Origin: Simiduia agarivorans SA1 = DSM 21679 | GTDB taxonomy: Bacteria > Pseudomonadota > Gammaproteobacteria > Pseudomonadales > Cellvibrionaceae | Direction of reading: 5' to 3' | Length of the DNA: 64,000 nt | Assembly: GCF_000305785.2 (NCBI RefSeq) | Contig: NC_018868.3 | Coordinates: 2,762,001-2,826,000, forward strand | Shown: in pieces, positions 27,312 to 35,935 of the stretch | Position numbering within the stretch: position 1 is the first letter of the stretch | Layout of the letters: every line of letters begins with the position of its first letter | Notes under the pieces: generated by a model | What the model saw: only the letters and a program-made list of their open reading frames with translations | Databases searched by the model: none | Told to the model about the DNA's origin: nothing | Program-made: the position numbers and the translations under genes

Positions 27312-28016
27312 TCACTGCCTGCCGGCGACTTTGGTGGAAAACCGGTAGCCCGAACCGCGCACTGTTTGTACGAAGCGGTCGTGCTCGAGCGGTGCCAGGG
27401 CTTTACGCAGACGCCGGATGTGCACGTCGACAGTGCGTTCATCAATGTACACGTTCCCGCCCCAGATGTGGTCCAGTAACTGGCCGCGATTGTACACGCG
27501 TTCCTGATGGGTGAGAAAAAAACTCAGCAACCGGTATTCGGTCGGTCCCATGTCCACAGGCTCTTCCGCGATGGTGACGCGTTGGCTGATGGGGTCGAGG
27601 CACAGTTGATCGACCAGAATGGGCTCGTCGGGTTCATTGGGTTCAATCCGGCGCAATACCGCTTTCAGCCGGGCAATTAACTCGCGCGGCGAAAAGGGTT
27701 TGGTGATGTAATCGTCCGCACCGGTTTCCAGGCCCTGAATTTTATTGTCTTCTTCGCCTTTGGCGGTGAGCATGATAATCGGGATTTTGGCGGTGACATC
27801 GTCGCGTTTGAGCCGACGGGTCAGTTCCATACCGGAGGTGCCGGGCATCATCCAATCCATCAGGACCAGGTCGGGTTTTTCGTCGATAATCAGGCTGTGG
27901 CCATCCTGCGCGTTGCTGGCCTCCAGGCAACGGTAATCCGCCATTTCCAGGGCAATCCGGAGCATATCGCGGATAGCGGCTTCATCATCAATGATCAGAA
28001 TTGTCTTCGTGCTCAT
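27312..28016 (-). CDS. phoB: Phosphate regulon response regulator PhoB
   Basis: OmpR-family activator of the Pho regulon, phosphorylated by PhoR. 234 residues. The receiver has the acidic pair at 10-11, phospho-accepting Asp54 (VLMDWMMPGTSG), and lysine 106 or so in YITKPFSPREL. The winged-helix output domain shows DMGPTEYRLLSFFLTHQERVYNRGQLLDHIWG and the recognition helix region DERTVDVHIRRLRKAL, which contacts Pho boxes. A Pho box 49 bases upstream indicates autoregulation. Confidence 0.97.
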   Translation of the reverse strand: MSTKTILIIDDEAAIRDMLRIALEMADYRCLEASNAQDGHSLIIDEKPDLVLMDWMMPGTSGMELTRRLKRDDVTAKIPIIMLTAKGEEDNKIQGLETGADDYITKPFSPRELIARLKAVLRRIEPNEPDEPILVDQLCLDPISQRVTIAEEPVDMGPTEYRLLSFFLTHQERVYNRGQLLDHIWGGNVYIDERTVDVHIRRLRKALAPLEHDRFVQTVRGSGYRFSTKVAGRQ

Positions 28017-28064
28017 GGTCTGCGTTCTAAATCCGTGAATGAAGCTGTATTAGATTACCGTAGC

Positions 28065-28082
28065 ATGACAATTATATGACGG
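28065..28082 (-). promoter_or_regulatory. Pho box upstream of phoB
   Basis: On the minus strand the sequence reads CCGTCATATAATTGTCAT, two (T/C)GTCA units 11 bp apart with an AT-rich spacer, close to the PhoB consensus. It ends 49 bases before the phoB start. It supports positive autoregulation of phoBR. Confidence 0.85.
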
Positions 28083-28143
28083 CCTCAGGCCCGCCCCGCC
28101 TGTGCAACCCTCGATTGTGAGTCGTTGAACCGATGGGTTGCGT

Positions 28144-29025
28144 TTACGCCGCGCCCGCCTGCTGATAATCGAGCGCAATACCGGCAAAGATGACCAGCCC
28201 TACCCAGTTGTTATTCAGGAATGCCGTAAAGCTGCCGGCGCCATCGCGTTTGCGTGCCACCCACTGCTGCCAGATAAACAGAAAACCGGCGGCCAACAGG
28301 CCGGCGTAGTACCACAAGCCCCGCTCAAAATGACTGCCCGCCATAGCCAGGGCGCCCAGAGCCATTACCTGCAGGCAAAAAATAATCGTGAGATCATTTT
28401 CGCCAAACAAAATAGCCGTGGATTTAACCCCGATTCTGAGATCGTCGCGCCGGTCCACCATGGCGTAGTAAGTGTCATACGCCACGGTCCAGAGTACGAC
28501 CCCGGTATACACCAGCCATATGCCCCGATCCAGTTCACCGGTTACTGCCGCAAACGCCATGGGGATGCTCCAGGCGAAGGCGGCGCCCAGCACGACCTGG
28601 GGCAAATGGGTGTGGCGTTTCATAAACGGATACAGGCTCGCCAGCGCCACCGCACCAAAGGACAAAAACAGGGTAAAACGATTGGTCTGCAGTACCAGCG
28701 CGAGGGCCAGCAGGAGCAGGCAGGCAAAGCCGAACAGCGCTGCCTGTGGGCTGATGTGGCCGGCGGCAATGGGACGCGCTTTGGTGCGGCTGACATGGCC
28801 ATCGATGTGCCGGTCGGCGTAGTCATTGATCACGCACCCGGCAGCCCGCATGACCACAACGCCTGCAATAAAAATGGCGAGGTTTTTGGTGTCGGGCACG
28901 CCACCGGCGGCAAGCCACAAGGCCCATAGCGTTGGCCAGAGCAGCAACAAGGTGCCGATGGGTTTGTCGAAGCGCATCAGGCGCCACCAGGCCACCAGAT
29001 AATTGGGCTGCTGCGCGTTGGCCAT
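28144..29025 (-). CDS. ubiA: 4-hydroxybenzoate octaprenyltransferase UbiA
   Basis: Integral membrane prenyltransferase that joins 4-hydroxybenzoate to the polyprenyl tail in ubiquinone synthesis. 293 residues with about eight hydrophobic helices. The aspartate-rich motifs are [26 protein letters not shown] near residue 70 and [25 protein letters not shown] near 190, which bind the magnesium-pyrophosphate. I start at the ATG at 29025, preceded by AAGGAG, giving [14 protein letters not shown]. The next gene upstream, ubiC, makes its substrate; 16 bases separate them. Confidence 0.96.
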   Translation of the reverse strand: MANAQQPNYLVAWWRLMRFDKPIGTLLLLWPTLWALWLAAGGVPDTKNLAIFIAGVVVMRAAGCVINDYADRHIDGHVSRTKARPIAAGHISPQAALFGFACLLLLALALVLQTNRFTLFLSFGAVALASLYPFMKRHTHLPQVVLGAAFAWSIPMAFAAVTGELDRGIWLVYTGVVLWTVAYDTYYAMVDRRDDLRIGVKSTAILFGENDLTIIFCLQVMALGALAMAGSHFERGLWYYAGLLAAGFLFIWQQWVARKRDGAGSFTAFLNNNWVGLVIFAGIALDYQQAGAA

Positions 29026-29041
29026 CTTCACTCCTTGATAT

Positions 29042-29632
29042 TCACAGGCTGGCGACAAACGCCGGCAAAAAAACTTCACTGACTAATAAGGGATTGCCCT
29101 GCAATCGGAACAGCGAACGGCGCCCCCATACCTGGCCATCCTCATTATTCAGATAGTCCCCGTCCACATATTGATTGTGGGCGCTGATGGCGGCAATTTC
29201 GATGGGCTCGCGGGTCATATCCGGGTCCTGGAACAACAGTGCGCCGAGCGGTCGGTTATCCAGATTGCGCAGGGCTTTGAGTTTGCCGTTCAGGCTGCTG
29301 TAGGGTATCAGGCTGCGGGCAAAAACCCAGCTTTCACCGCGTCCCTGCAGCACCACCTCGCGCACCAGCATTTTGTGCTTGGCGTTCACACCCAGTAAAC
29401 GCAACTCACTGGTATGGGTCCTGGCCCAACCCTGACGCAGTAATTTAACGGCGAACTGATCGTCGCTGTGGCTGATTAACCTTGCGGTCAGAGAGCCCTG
29501 GTCCGTTAACCAGGGGCTGAGCGCGCGCGGGAGTTGCCAGGCCAGATGTGATGCCGGGTGCCAGAAAGGTTCGCGGGGCGATGTCGGGGTGGGCAAGGGC
29601 GTTCCTGCTGATGCCTTTGAATGTGCCGCCAT
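29042..29632 (-). CDS. ubiC: Chorismate lyase UbiC
   Basis: UbiC splits chorismate into 4-hydroxybenzoate and pyruvate, the first committed step of ubiquinone synthesis. 196 residues from the ATG at 29632 ([10 protein letters not shown]), slightly longer than E. coli UbiC (165). Recognisable parts: [46 protein letters not shown] and [17 protein letters not shown], including the arginines and glutamate around the product site. A further in-frame extension up to 29731 would overlap the HU gene start and is less likely. It forms an operon with ubiA. Confidence 0.93.
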   Translation of the reverse strand: MAAHSKASAGTPLPTPTSPREPFWHPASHLAWQLPRALSPWLTDQGSLTARLISHSDDQFAVKLLRQGWARTHTSELRLLGVNAKHKMLVREVVLQGRGESWVFARSLIPYSSLNGKLKALRNLDNRPLGALLFQDPDMTREPIEIAAISAHNQYVDGDYLNNEDGQVWGRRSLFRLQGNPLLVSEVFLPAFVASL

Positions 29633-29725
29633 TCTACCCGACGGGAACGAATCTGTGTGGCGACCGGGTGGCCAACACGTTAGCATGGGCGCTGAAAACC
29701 AAGAATAACGAGAGGTAACCCGCCC

Positions 29726-29998
29726 GTGCACAAGTCAGATCTCGTCACCGCGGTTGCGGACGCAACCCAACTTTCTGCAGACAAGGCCGATCGCGCTGTA
29801 TCGGCTGCCGTAGAACACATGACCAATGCACTGGCGCGCGGCGAGTCTGTGTCGTTGGTGGGTTTTGGCAGTTTCAGCGTGCGGCCAAGAGCGGCGCGCA
29901 CGGGCAAGAACCCGCGCACCGGTGAAACCATTCAGATTCCTGCCAGCAATGCGGTGGGTTTCAAAGCGGGTAAAGCCCTGAAAGACGCTGTGCAATAA
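29726..29998 (+). CDS. hup: HU-family DNA-binding protein
   Basis: Nucleoid-associated histone-like protein that bends DNA. 90 residues from a GTG start with GAGAGGTAA upstream. It shows the HU/IHF layout: amino-terminal helices (MHKSDLVTAVADATQLSADKADRAVSA in part), GFGSFSVRPRAARTGKNPRTGE at the base of the DNA-binding arm, and the tip proline in IPASNAVGFKAGKALKDAV. The arm sequence GKNPRTGETIQIPAS is that of HU rather than IHF. Divergent from ubiC. Whether it is the alpha or beta type cannot be decided. Confidence 0.95.
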   Translation: MHKSDLVTAVADATQLSADKADRAVSAAVEHMTNALARGESVSLVGFGSFSVRPRAARTGKNPRTGETIQIPASNAVGFKAGKALKDAVQ

Positions 29999-30039
29999 GC
30001 GACAACACCTATTACTGCTGTTCCCTAAGGAAATTTATT

Positions 30040-31323
30040 ATGAGCTTGACCAGTCGAATTCTGGTGGCAATGGCGCTGGGCCTGGTGGTTGGTGGCCTGT
30101 TTAATTTTGCTGAAAATCAGGGCTGGACCGCGGGCGTGTTCGATGCCTGGATCGATGAATTTATTGTCAGTGGTGTATTTGATCTGGGCGGCAAAATTTT
30201 CGTGGCCCTGTTGAAACTGTTAGTGGTGCCGTTGGTGTTCGTTTCGTTGGTGTGCGGGACAGCATCGTTGGGCGACAACACCCGTATGGGGCCAATGGCG
30301 GGTAAGACCCTGGTGCTGTATATGATCACCACGGCGGTGGCCATTTCCCTGGCACTGTTGGCGGGCTGGGTGATCAAACCCGGTGTGGGCTTTGATCTCA
30401 CCTCGGATGCCACCTATACCGCCGCGGCGGCGCCGTCATTGAAAGAAGTGATCCTCGGCATCGTGCCCACTAATCCGGTCCAGGCCATGGCCGAAGGCAA
30501 TATGCTGCAGATTATTCTGTTTGCCCTGCTCGTGGGCGTGGCCATGTCACGCGCCGGCGATGCGGGTAAGCGCCTGGCCGCTTTCTTCAATGATTTCAAC
30601 GATATCGTGCTGCGCATGGTGGTCATGCTGATGAACTTCGCGCCCTACGGTGTCTTCTGCCTGATCGCGCAAATGGCCACCGACCTCGGCCTGGATGCGT
30701 TTGCCAATCTGGCGGCCTATTTCTTCACGGTACTGTTTGTGCTGTTCCTGCACGGTTTGGGCACCTATGCGGTGGCACTCAAGTTATTGACCGGTCTGAG
30801 CCCGATCATGTTTTACCGCAAGATGAAGTCGGTCATGTTGTTCGCGTTCAGCATGAGCTCGTCCAATGCCACCATTCCGGTGACGTTACGCGCGGTGCGC
30901 GATGAGCTGGGCGCCGACAACCGGGTGGCATCGTTCACCATCCCCATGGGCGCGACCATCAACATGGATGGCACCGCCATCATGCAGGGGGTGGCGACCG
31001 CCTTTATCGCCCAGGCCTACAACATTGATATCGGCTTTGGCGGCTACATGATGGTGATTCTGACCGCCACACTCGCCTCCATAGGTACCGCTGGGGTGCC
31101 GGGCGTGGGCCTGATTATGCTGGCCATGGTGCTGGAGCAGGTGGGCCTGCCGGTGGAAGGCATTGCGCTGATTATCGGCGTGGACCGTCTGCTGGATATG
31201 ACCCGCACGGCGGTGAATGTGTGTGGTGATGCCATGGTGACCCTGGCGGTGGCCAAGAGCGAAGGCATGCTGGACGAAGTGCGCTACAAAGAAGATCCTT
31301 CCCTGCCCGGCCACATCGGCTGA
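30040..31323 (+). CDS. Dicarboxylate/amino acid:cation symporter (DAACS family)
   Basis: 427-residue inner-membrane symporter of the DAACS family (GltP/DctA/SstT relatives), importing C4-dicarboxylates or acidic/neutral amino acids with protons or sodium. Conserved motifs: FVALLKLLVVPLVFVSLV, the serine-rich hairpin AFSMSSSNATIPVTLRA (HP1), TIPMGATINMDGTAIMQG with the NMDGT cation site, ASIGTAGVPGVGLIML (HP2) and VDRLLDMTRTAVNVCGD, where the aspartate and arginine select the substrate. Length is normal. A start ATG follows CTAAGGAA. Exact substrate unclear. Confidence 0.93.
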   Translation: MSLTSRILVAMALGLVVGGLFNFAENQGWTAGVFDAWIDEFIVSGVFDLGGKIFVALLKLLVVPLVFVSLVCGTASLGDNTRMGPMAGKTLVLYMITTAVAISLALLAGWVIKPGVGFDLTSDATYTAAAAPSLKEVILGIVPTNPVQAMAEGNMLQIILFALLVGVAMSRAGDAGKRLAAFFNDFNDIVLRMVVMLMNFAPYGVFCLIAQMATDLGLDAFANLAAYFFTVLFVLFLHGLGTYAVALKLLTGLSPIMFYRKMKSVMLFAFSMSSSNATIPVTLRAVRDELGADNRVASFTIPMGATINMDGTAIMQGVATAFIAQAYNIDIGFGGYMMVILTATLASIGTAGVPGVGLIMLAMVLEQVGLPVEGIALIIGVDRLLDMTRTAVNVCGDAMVTLAVAKSEGMLDEVRYKEDPSLPGHIG

Positions 31324-31351
31324 AGGAACAGGATTCCGGTTGCCGGCAGTC

Positions 31352-32740
31352 TCAGGCCGCCGGCGCCATTTGCGATGCGATATTCTCGAGCTCGGCAGAC
31401 GATTCGAGAATGTTGTTGATGGTGGCCTCGGCTTTGGCCGGGTCCAACTGCAGGTCTTCGTAGACCTGCGCTGGAATGTCGCGCTTCGGACCGCAGCCCA
31501 GTCCGCGCTGGGCCAACAGGCGGCGCGCGACAAACAGCAGCTTGGCATAGGCGGCATGCTCGCCCTGGCACAGCGGGTTGTGTTGCTGGCGCAACGCAAA
31601 CACCACTTCCTCCGGCATATTCCACACCTGCATTAACCAACTGGCAATCTGATCCCGGGTCATGCCCAACAAGTGGCGTTCACTCAGGGTGTAATCCGCG
31701 TGCGGGTTGGCCTCCTGACTGCGGCAGATCTTGGTGAAATGCGGTGGAAATACTTCGGCCATCACCAGATACCCGAAATTGAACAACAGGCCAGAAAGGT
31801 AAGCCATGCCAAAGCCCGGCCGGCTTTCCCGTGGAATAGCCGTGACCAACCCTTCCATGGCGGCGGCCATGTAGACCGACTGGCGCCAATAGGGGGTAAC
31901 GCCGAAGGGGCCGTCTTTGGGCAATGACAGGGTTTTGCCCAGGGCCAGCCCGAGTGCCAGATTCAGCACCATATCGAATCCCAGCACCCGCACAATGGCA
32001 TCATGGATGGATTTGATTTTGCCCGGTGCCGAGTAATAGGGCGACGCCGCCCAGCTCACCACCTGCGCGGCCAGGCTGGGATCGGTTTCCACAATATTGG
32101 CCAGGTCGGAAATGTCGGCATTGGGGTCTACCCGCAGCTTGATGATGCGCTGGGCCGTTTCTGGCAGTGGCGGCAATTCGAGCGTTTCTTCCAGCCGGTC
32201 CTTGATGCGCTGCTCGGTAAACTGGCTGACCGATTTGAGGATGATGGATTCGTCCGATTCATCCTGCGGCATTTCCAGATTGATCAGGGGTACGGCGATG
32301 TCGCCGACAATGGCCTCTTTCGCCATGCTGGCGAAGGCATCTGCCGGCAACTCCAATAATTGGTCGCGGCTGCCGGCGTCCAGGTAAAGGTGGCTGCGGT
32401 CAAACAGGCTCTGTTCAATGACCGTGGTCATGCCCGCCAGGCCAGGCAATGCGGGCACCGAGGAAAGCTTGTGTTTTTCAAACAGGCCGCGCAGGGTGGC
32501 CGGCGACATGGCGCGTGTGTCGAGGCCCAGCAGCCGGTTGACCGCCTCCAGATCGAGCAGGGCGTCGGCCGGGTAGATGGCCAGCAGCTTTTCTTCGTCG
32601 TTTTCCAGCAAGGTCGCGCGTGCCGCCGAGTGGTTCATCAGCCGCTGGTCGTGCCAGTTGGGGCCACTGAGGGGATCGGTGAGCAGATAGTTCAACGCTT
32701 GTTTATCGAGAAATTGCACGACGCTGGCGGAAATTGACAC
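31352..32740 (-). CDS. YbaK-like aminoacyl-tRNA deacylase domain fused to HDOD domain
   Basis: 462 residues. Residues about 10-150 resemble the YbaK/prolyl-tRNA editing fold (LLAIYPADALLDLEAVNRLLG). Residues about 185-400 are an HDOD domain: LPPLPETAQRIIKLRVDPNADISDLANIVETDPSLAAQVVSWA, then SIHDAIVRVLGFDMVLNLALG, and the helix around YLSGLLFNFGYLVMAE that replaces the metal-binding HD residues. HDOD proteins act in signalling or regulation without phosphohydrolase activity. This same fusion is known in Pseudomonas. It converges with the symporter gene and starts at an ATG with AAGGAGCC before it. Confidence 0.88.
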   Translation of the reverse strand: MSISASVVQFLDKQALNYLLTDPLSGPNWHDQRLMNHSAARATLLENDEEKLLAIYPADALLDLEAVNRLLGLDTRAMSPATLRGLFEKHKLSSVPALPGLAGMTTVIEQSLFDRSHLYLDAGSRDQLLELPADAFASMAKEAIVGDIAVPLINLEMPQDESDESIILKSVSQFTEQRIKDRLEETLELPPLPETAQRIIKLRVDPNADISDLANIVETDPSLAAQVVSWAASPYYSAPGKIKSIHDAIVRVLGFDMVLNLALGLALGKTLSLPKDGPFGVTPYWRQSVYMAAAMEGLVTAIPRESRPGFGMAYLSGLLFNFGYLVMAEVFPPHFTKICRSQEANPHADYTLSERHLLGMTRDQIASWLMQVWNMPEEVVFALRQQHNPLCQGEHAAYAKLLFVARRLLAQRGLGCGPKRDIPAQVYEDLQLDPAKAEATINNILESSAELENIASQMAPAA

Positions 32741-32806
32741 ACAGGCTCCTTCTAATACTTGGCCTTGGATTTACAAGTGTAGTTAAGTCTGCGATGCCTG
32801 ATAGCA

Positions 32807-32827
32807 CGCCAGTTATAATAACTGGCG
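32807..32827. promoter_or_regulatory. 21-bp palindrome between recG and the HDOD gene
   Basis: CGCCAGTTAT at 32807-32816 and ATAACTGGCG at 32818-32827 are perfect complements around one central base. It starts 7 bases after the recG stop and lies 66 bases before the HDOD gene start, all on the minus strand. It is either the 3' stem of recG mRNA or an operator for the HDOD gene; no T-run follows. Confidence 0.5.
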
Positions 32828-32834
32828 CCTCACT

Positions 32835-34916
32835 CTACACTTTTGCGTACTCCTCGTTATATCCGAGCCAACGCCGGATCAGAGCCTCGCTTTCGGCCGG
32901 GTACGCCTTGAGCAGATCGGCCGCGGCGGCCTTAACTTGAGGGATGAGTTCGCCATCCCGCTGTAAATCAGCAATGCGCAGGTTCATTTCGCCGGTTTGG
33001 CGGGTGCCCAACACCTCGCCCGGCCCGCGCAATTCCAGGTCTTTTTCCGCAATCGCAAAACCATCATTGCTGGCGCGCATGGCTTCCAGACGGGCGCGGG
33101 AATGCTGAGAAAGAGGCCCCGAATACAGCAGAACGCAATGGCTCTCGGCACTGCCCCGCCCCACCCGACCGCGCAACTGGTGCAATTGCGCCAGGCCCAG
33201 ACGTTCGGGGTTGTCGATGATCATCAGGCTGGCGTTGGGCACGTCCACGCCCACTTCGATCACGGTGGTTGCCACCAGCAAAGGGATCTCGGCGGCTTTA
33301 AAGGCCCGCATCACGTCCTCCTTCTCGGCCGGTTTCAGTCGCCCGTGCACCAGCCCGATGGGGGTGTCGGGCAGGCACAGGGCCAGCTCCTGCTGGGCGG
33401 CTTCCGCGGCCTGTGCCTCCAATGTTTCGGACTCTTCAATCAGGGTGCAGACCCAATACACCTGTCGCCCCTCGGCGATGGCTGCGCGCACCCGGTCGAT
33501 CACCTGCGCCCGCCGGTCCTGGCTGATCACCACCGTGGTTACCGGCTTGCGCCCGGGCGGCAGCTCGTCGATGACCGAGCAATCCAGATCGGCATAGGCA
33601 CTCATGGCCAGGGTGCGCGGGATGGGCGTGGCGGTCATGATCAGTTGGTGCGGTCGCCGTTCACTGCCGGCTTTGGCGCGCAGGCTCAGGCGTTGGTGCA
33701 CGCCAAAGCGGTGTTGCTCGTCGATGATCACCAGGCCCAGGTCGGCAAAGTCGACGTCTTCCTGAAACAGGGCATGGGTGCCCACCACCAGTTGGGTTTT
33801 ACCCGCAGACAGCTCCGCCAGGGATTCCCGCCGGGCCGCCGCCTTCTGTTTGCCCACCAGCCAACCCACGTGAATGCCCAGCGGTTCAAACCATTGCCGG
33901 AAATTATTGAGGTGCTGCTCGGCAAGGATTTCGGTGGGTGCCATCAGCGCCACCTGGTAGCCGTTGCCAATGGCCGATAACGCCGCCATGGCAGCCACCA
34001 GGGTTTTACCCGAGCCCACATCGCCCTGTACCAGCCGGAGCATGGGCACCGGCTTGGCCAGATCGTGGGCGATTTCCCTGCCGACCCGGGTTTGCGCGCC
34101 GGTGGGGGCAAACGGCAGCCGGGCCAGAAACCGCGTCAGCAGGTCGGTATTGGTGGCCAACACCGGCGCCGATTCGGACTGGATGGCCTGGCGCAGGCGC
34201 AACAGGCTGAGGTTGTGAGCCATCAATTCTTCAAACGCCAGGCGTTGCTGGGCCGGGTGCAAGCCCTGCATCAGTTCCTGCAGATTGGCGTCCACCGGTG
34301 GCTGGTGCAGGTAGCGGATGGCCTGCTCCAGCGGCCATTGCTGGTAATGGTGGCGCAAGTCGGCGGGCAATAATTCGCGCAGTGCGCCGGCGTCCAGAAA
34401 TGCCAGCGCCTGCGTGGTGAGGCTGCGCAAACGCGGCTGAGTGATGCCCTCGGTGGCGGGGTAGATGGGCGTCAGGCTGGTGGCGGTCAGGGCTTGGGTT
34501 TTATCGGCGTTTTCGTATTCGGGGTGATAAAACTCCAGCCCGGCGGCGCCCCGGCGGGCTTCGCCATAGCAGCGCAGGCGCACGCCTTTACCGAGCGCCT
34601 GTTTCTGCGCCTGATTGAAATGGTAAAACCGCAGGGTAAGGACACCGGTATTGTCGGCCAGTTTGACCACCAGGGACCGGCGGCGGCCAAACACCACGTC
34701 GGCCGCCCGGATCTCCCCCTCGACCACGGCGCTGACCTGGGGTTGCAGAGCCCCGATGGGGGTGACACGGGTCCGGTCCAGGTAGCGGGTGGGTAGGTGA
34801 AACAGCAGGTCTTGCAGCGTGTGCAGGCCGATGCGCGCGAGCTTTTCCGCCAGTGATTTGCCCACGCCTTTGAGCGCGGTGACATCGACCCGGTCAAGTG
34901 TGGGTGCACCACTCAA
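32835..34916 (-). CDS. recG: ATP-dependent DNA helicase RecG
   Basis: Branch-migrating helicase that reverses stalled forks and processes Holliday junctions. 693 residues like E. coli RecG. An amino-terminal wedge domain begins LKGVGKSLAEKLARIGLHTLQDLLFHLPTRY. Helicase motifs: GDVGSGKTLVA (Walker A), IDEQHRFGVHQR (DEQH box), TATPIPRTLAMS, and the carboxy end TTVIEVGVDVPNA, LHQLRGRVGRG and the TRG motif region. The start is a TTG at 34914-34916 with TCAGG upstream, because no ATG or GTG precedes the conserved region in frame. It begins 12 bases after the oxyR stop, an arrangement known from Pseudomonas. Confidence 0.96.
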   Translation of the reverse strand: MSGAPTLDRVDVTALKGVGKSLAEKLARIGLHTLQDLLFHLPTRYLDRTRVTPIGALQPQVSAVVEGEIRAADVVFGRRRSLVVKLADNTGVLTLRFYHFNQAQKQALGKGVRLRCYGEARRGAAGLEFYHPEYENADKTQALTATSLTPIYPATEGITQPRLRSLTTQALAFLDAGALRELLPADLRHHYQQWPLEQAIRYLHQPPVDANLQELMQGLHPAQQRLAFEELMAHNLSLLRLRQAIQSESAPVLATNTDLLTRFLARLPFAPTGAQTRVGREIAHDLAKPVPMLRLVQGDVGSGKTLVAAMAALSAIGNGYQVALMAPTEILAEQHLNNFRQWFEPLGIHVGWLVGKQKAAARRESLAELSAGKTQLVVGTHALFQEDVDFADLGLVIIDEQHRFGVHQRLSLRAKAGSERRPHQLIMTATPIPRTLAMSAYADLDCSVIDELPPGRKPVTTVVISQDRRAQVIDRVRAAIAEGRQVYWVCTLIEESETLEAQAAEAAQQELALCLPDTPIGLVHGRLKPAEKEDVMRAFKAAEIPLLVATTVIEVGVDVPNASLMIIDNPERLGLAQLHQLRGRVGRGSAESHCVLLYSGPLSQHSRARLEAMRASNDGFAIAEKDLELRGPGEVLGTRQTGEMNLRIADLQRDGELIPQVKAAAADLLKAYPAESEALIRRWLGYNEEYAKV

Positions 34917-34928
34917 AACCTGAAAGCC

Positions 34929-35861
34929 TCAGTCGCCGCTGGCCAGATGGCACTGGTTGATGGACGCGCGCAGGGCATCGATGGCTTTGTGTCGCGGGTA
35001 GCTTGCGCGCCAGGCCATGGCCACGGTGCGACGCGGCGCGGGCTCGACAAAGGGTCGGTAGGTAAGCAGGTCGTCGGCGTAACGGGTCGCTTCCACGGCT
35101 GAATAGGGCAGGATGGTGATGCCCAGACCGGATGCCACCATGTGCCGCAGGGTTTCCAGCGAGCTGCCTTTTGCCGCCGTGCGAATGTGCCCGGCCACCG
35201 GGTCAGCGGTGGGTTGCAGCGCGGGGCAGGCTTCCAGAATCTGGTCCCGGAAGCAGTGACCCTCGCCCAACAGCAGGGCGTTGTATTCGTTCAATTGCTT
35301 GGGGTCGATGGCGCTGGATTCGGCCAGTGGATGGTCCTTCGGCATCAATACCACAAAGGGCTCGTCGTACAGGGTTTGGGTCACCACATCGGCCTCGGTA
35401 AACGGCAGGCTGACGATGATCACGTCCAGCTCCCCTTTGCGCAGCCGCTGGCGCAAGGTGGCGGTGTAGCCCTCTTCCACATAGAGCGGCATATTGGGTG
35501 CGTTGCGCTGGAGTTGGGGAATGAAATGCGGGAACAGGTAGGGGCCGATTGTGAAAATCGCACCCACATGCAGCGGGCTTGAAAGCTGATCTTTGCCGGA
35601 TTTGGCGATGTCTTTGATGGCGGCGGTCTGTTCCAGCACCAGTTGTGCCTGGTTGACGATCTTTTCCCCCAGCGGGGTGGGTTGAACGCGGGTCTTGGAG
35701 CGCTCGAACAGGGCCACGCCCAATTCATCCTCGAGCTTTTTTACCGCGATGCTGAGTGTGGGCTGGCTGACATAGCAGCGTTCGGCGGCACGGCCAAAAT
35801 GTTGTTCCTGAGCCAGTGTCACTATGTAGCGCAACTCATTGAGCGTCATGTAATCTGCCAT
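34929..35861 (-). CDS. oxyR: Hydrogen peroxide sensor and regulator OxyR
   Basis: LysR-family regulator that is activated by disulfide formation under peroxide stress. 310 residues. The amino end is a LysR helix-turn-helix (MTLNELRYIVTLAQEQHFGRAAERCYVSQPTLSIAVKKLE in part). The redox pair is in GHCFRDQILEAC near residue 200: the two cysteines are nine residues apart as in E. coli C199/C208. It lies upstream of recG and divergent from an SDR gene across about 75 bases. Its link to yaaA, 13 kb away, would be functional only. Confidence 0.95.
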   Translation of the reverse strand: MADYMTLNELRYIVTLAQEQHFGRAAERCYVSQPTLSIAVKKLEDELGVALFERSKTRVQPTPLGEKIVNQAQLVLEQTAAIKDIAKSGKDQLSSPLHVGAIFTIGPYLFPHFIPQLQRNAPNMPLYVEEGYTATLRQRLRKGELDVIIVSLPFTEADVVTQTLYDEPFVVLMPKDHPLAESSAIDPKQLNEYNALLLGEGHCFRDQILEACPALQPTADPVAGHIRTAAKGSSLETLRHMVASGLGITILPYSAVEATRYADDLLTYRPFVEPAPRRTVAMAWRASYPRHKAIDALRASINQCHLASGD

Positions 35862-35935
35862 CCTGTTCTATATGATTGCGACTTTATATCAGAATCATAG
35901 GCATCGATAGTCCCACTTTATTATTAATGGTAGCT

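Noticed and set aside
35862..35935. ATAG repeats between oxyR and the SDR gene as an OxyR operator
   Set aside because: Only loose ATAG half-sites are present, without the four evenly spaced elements of an OxyR site.
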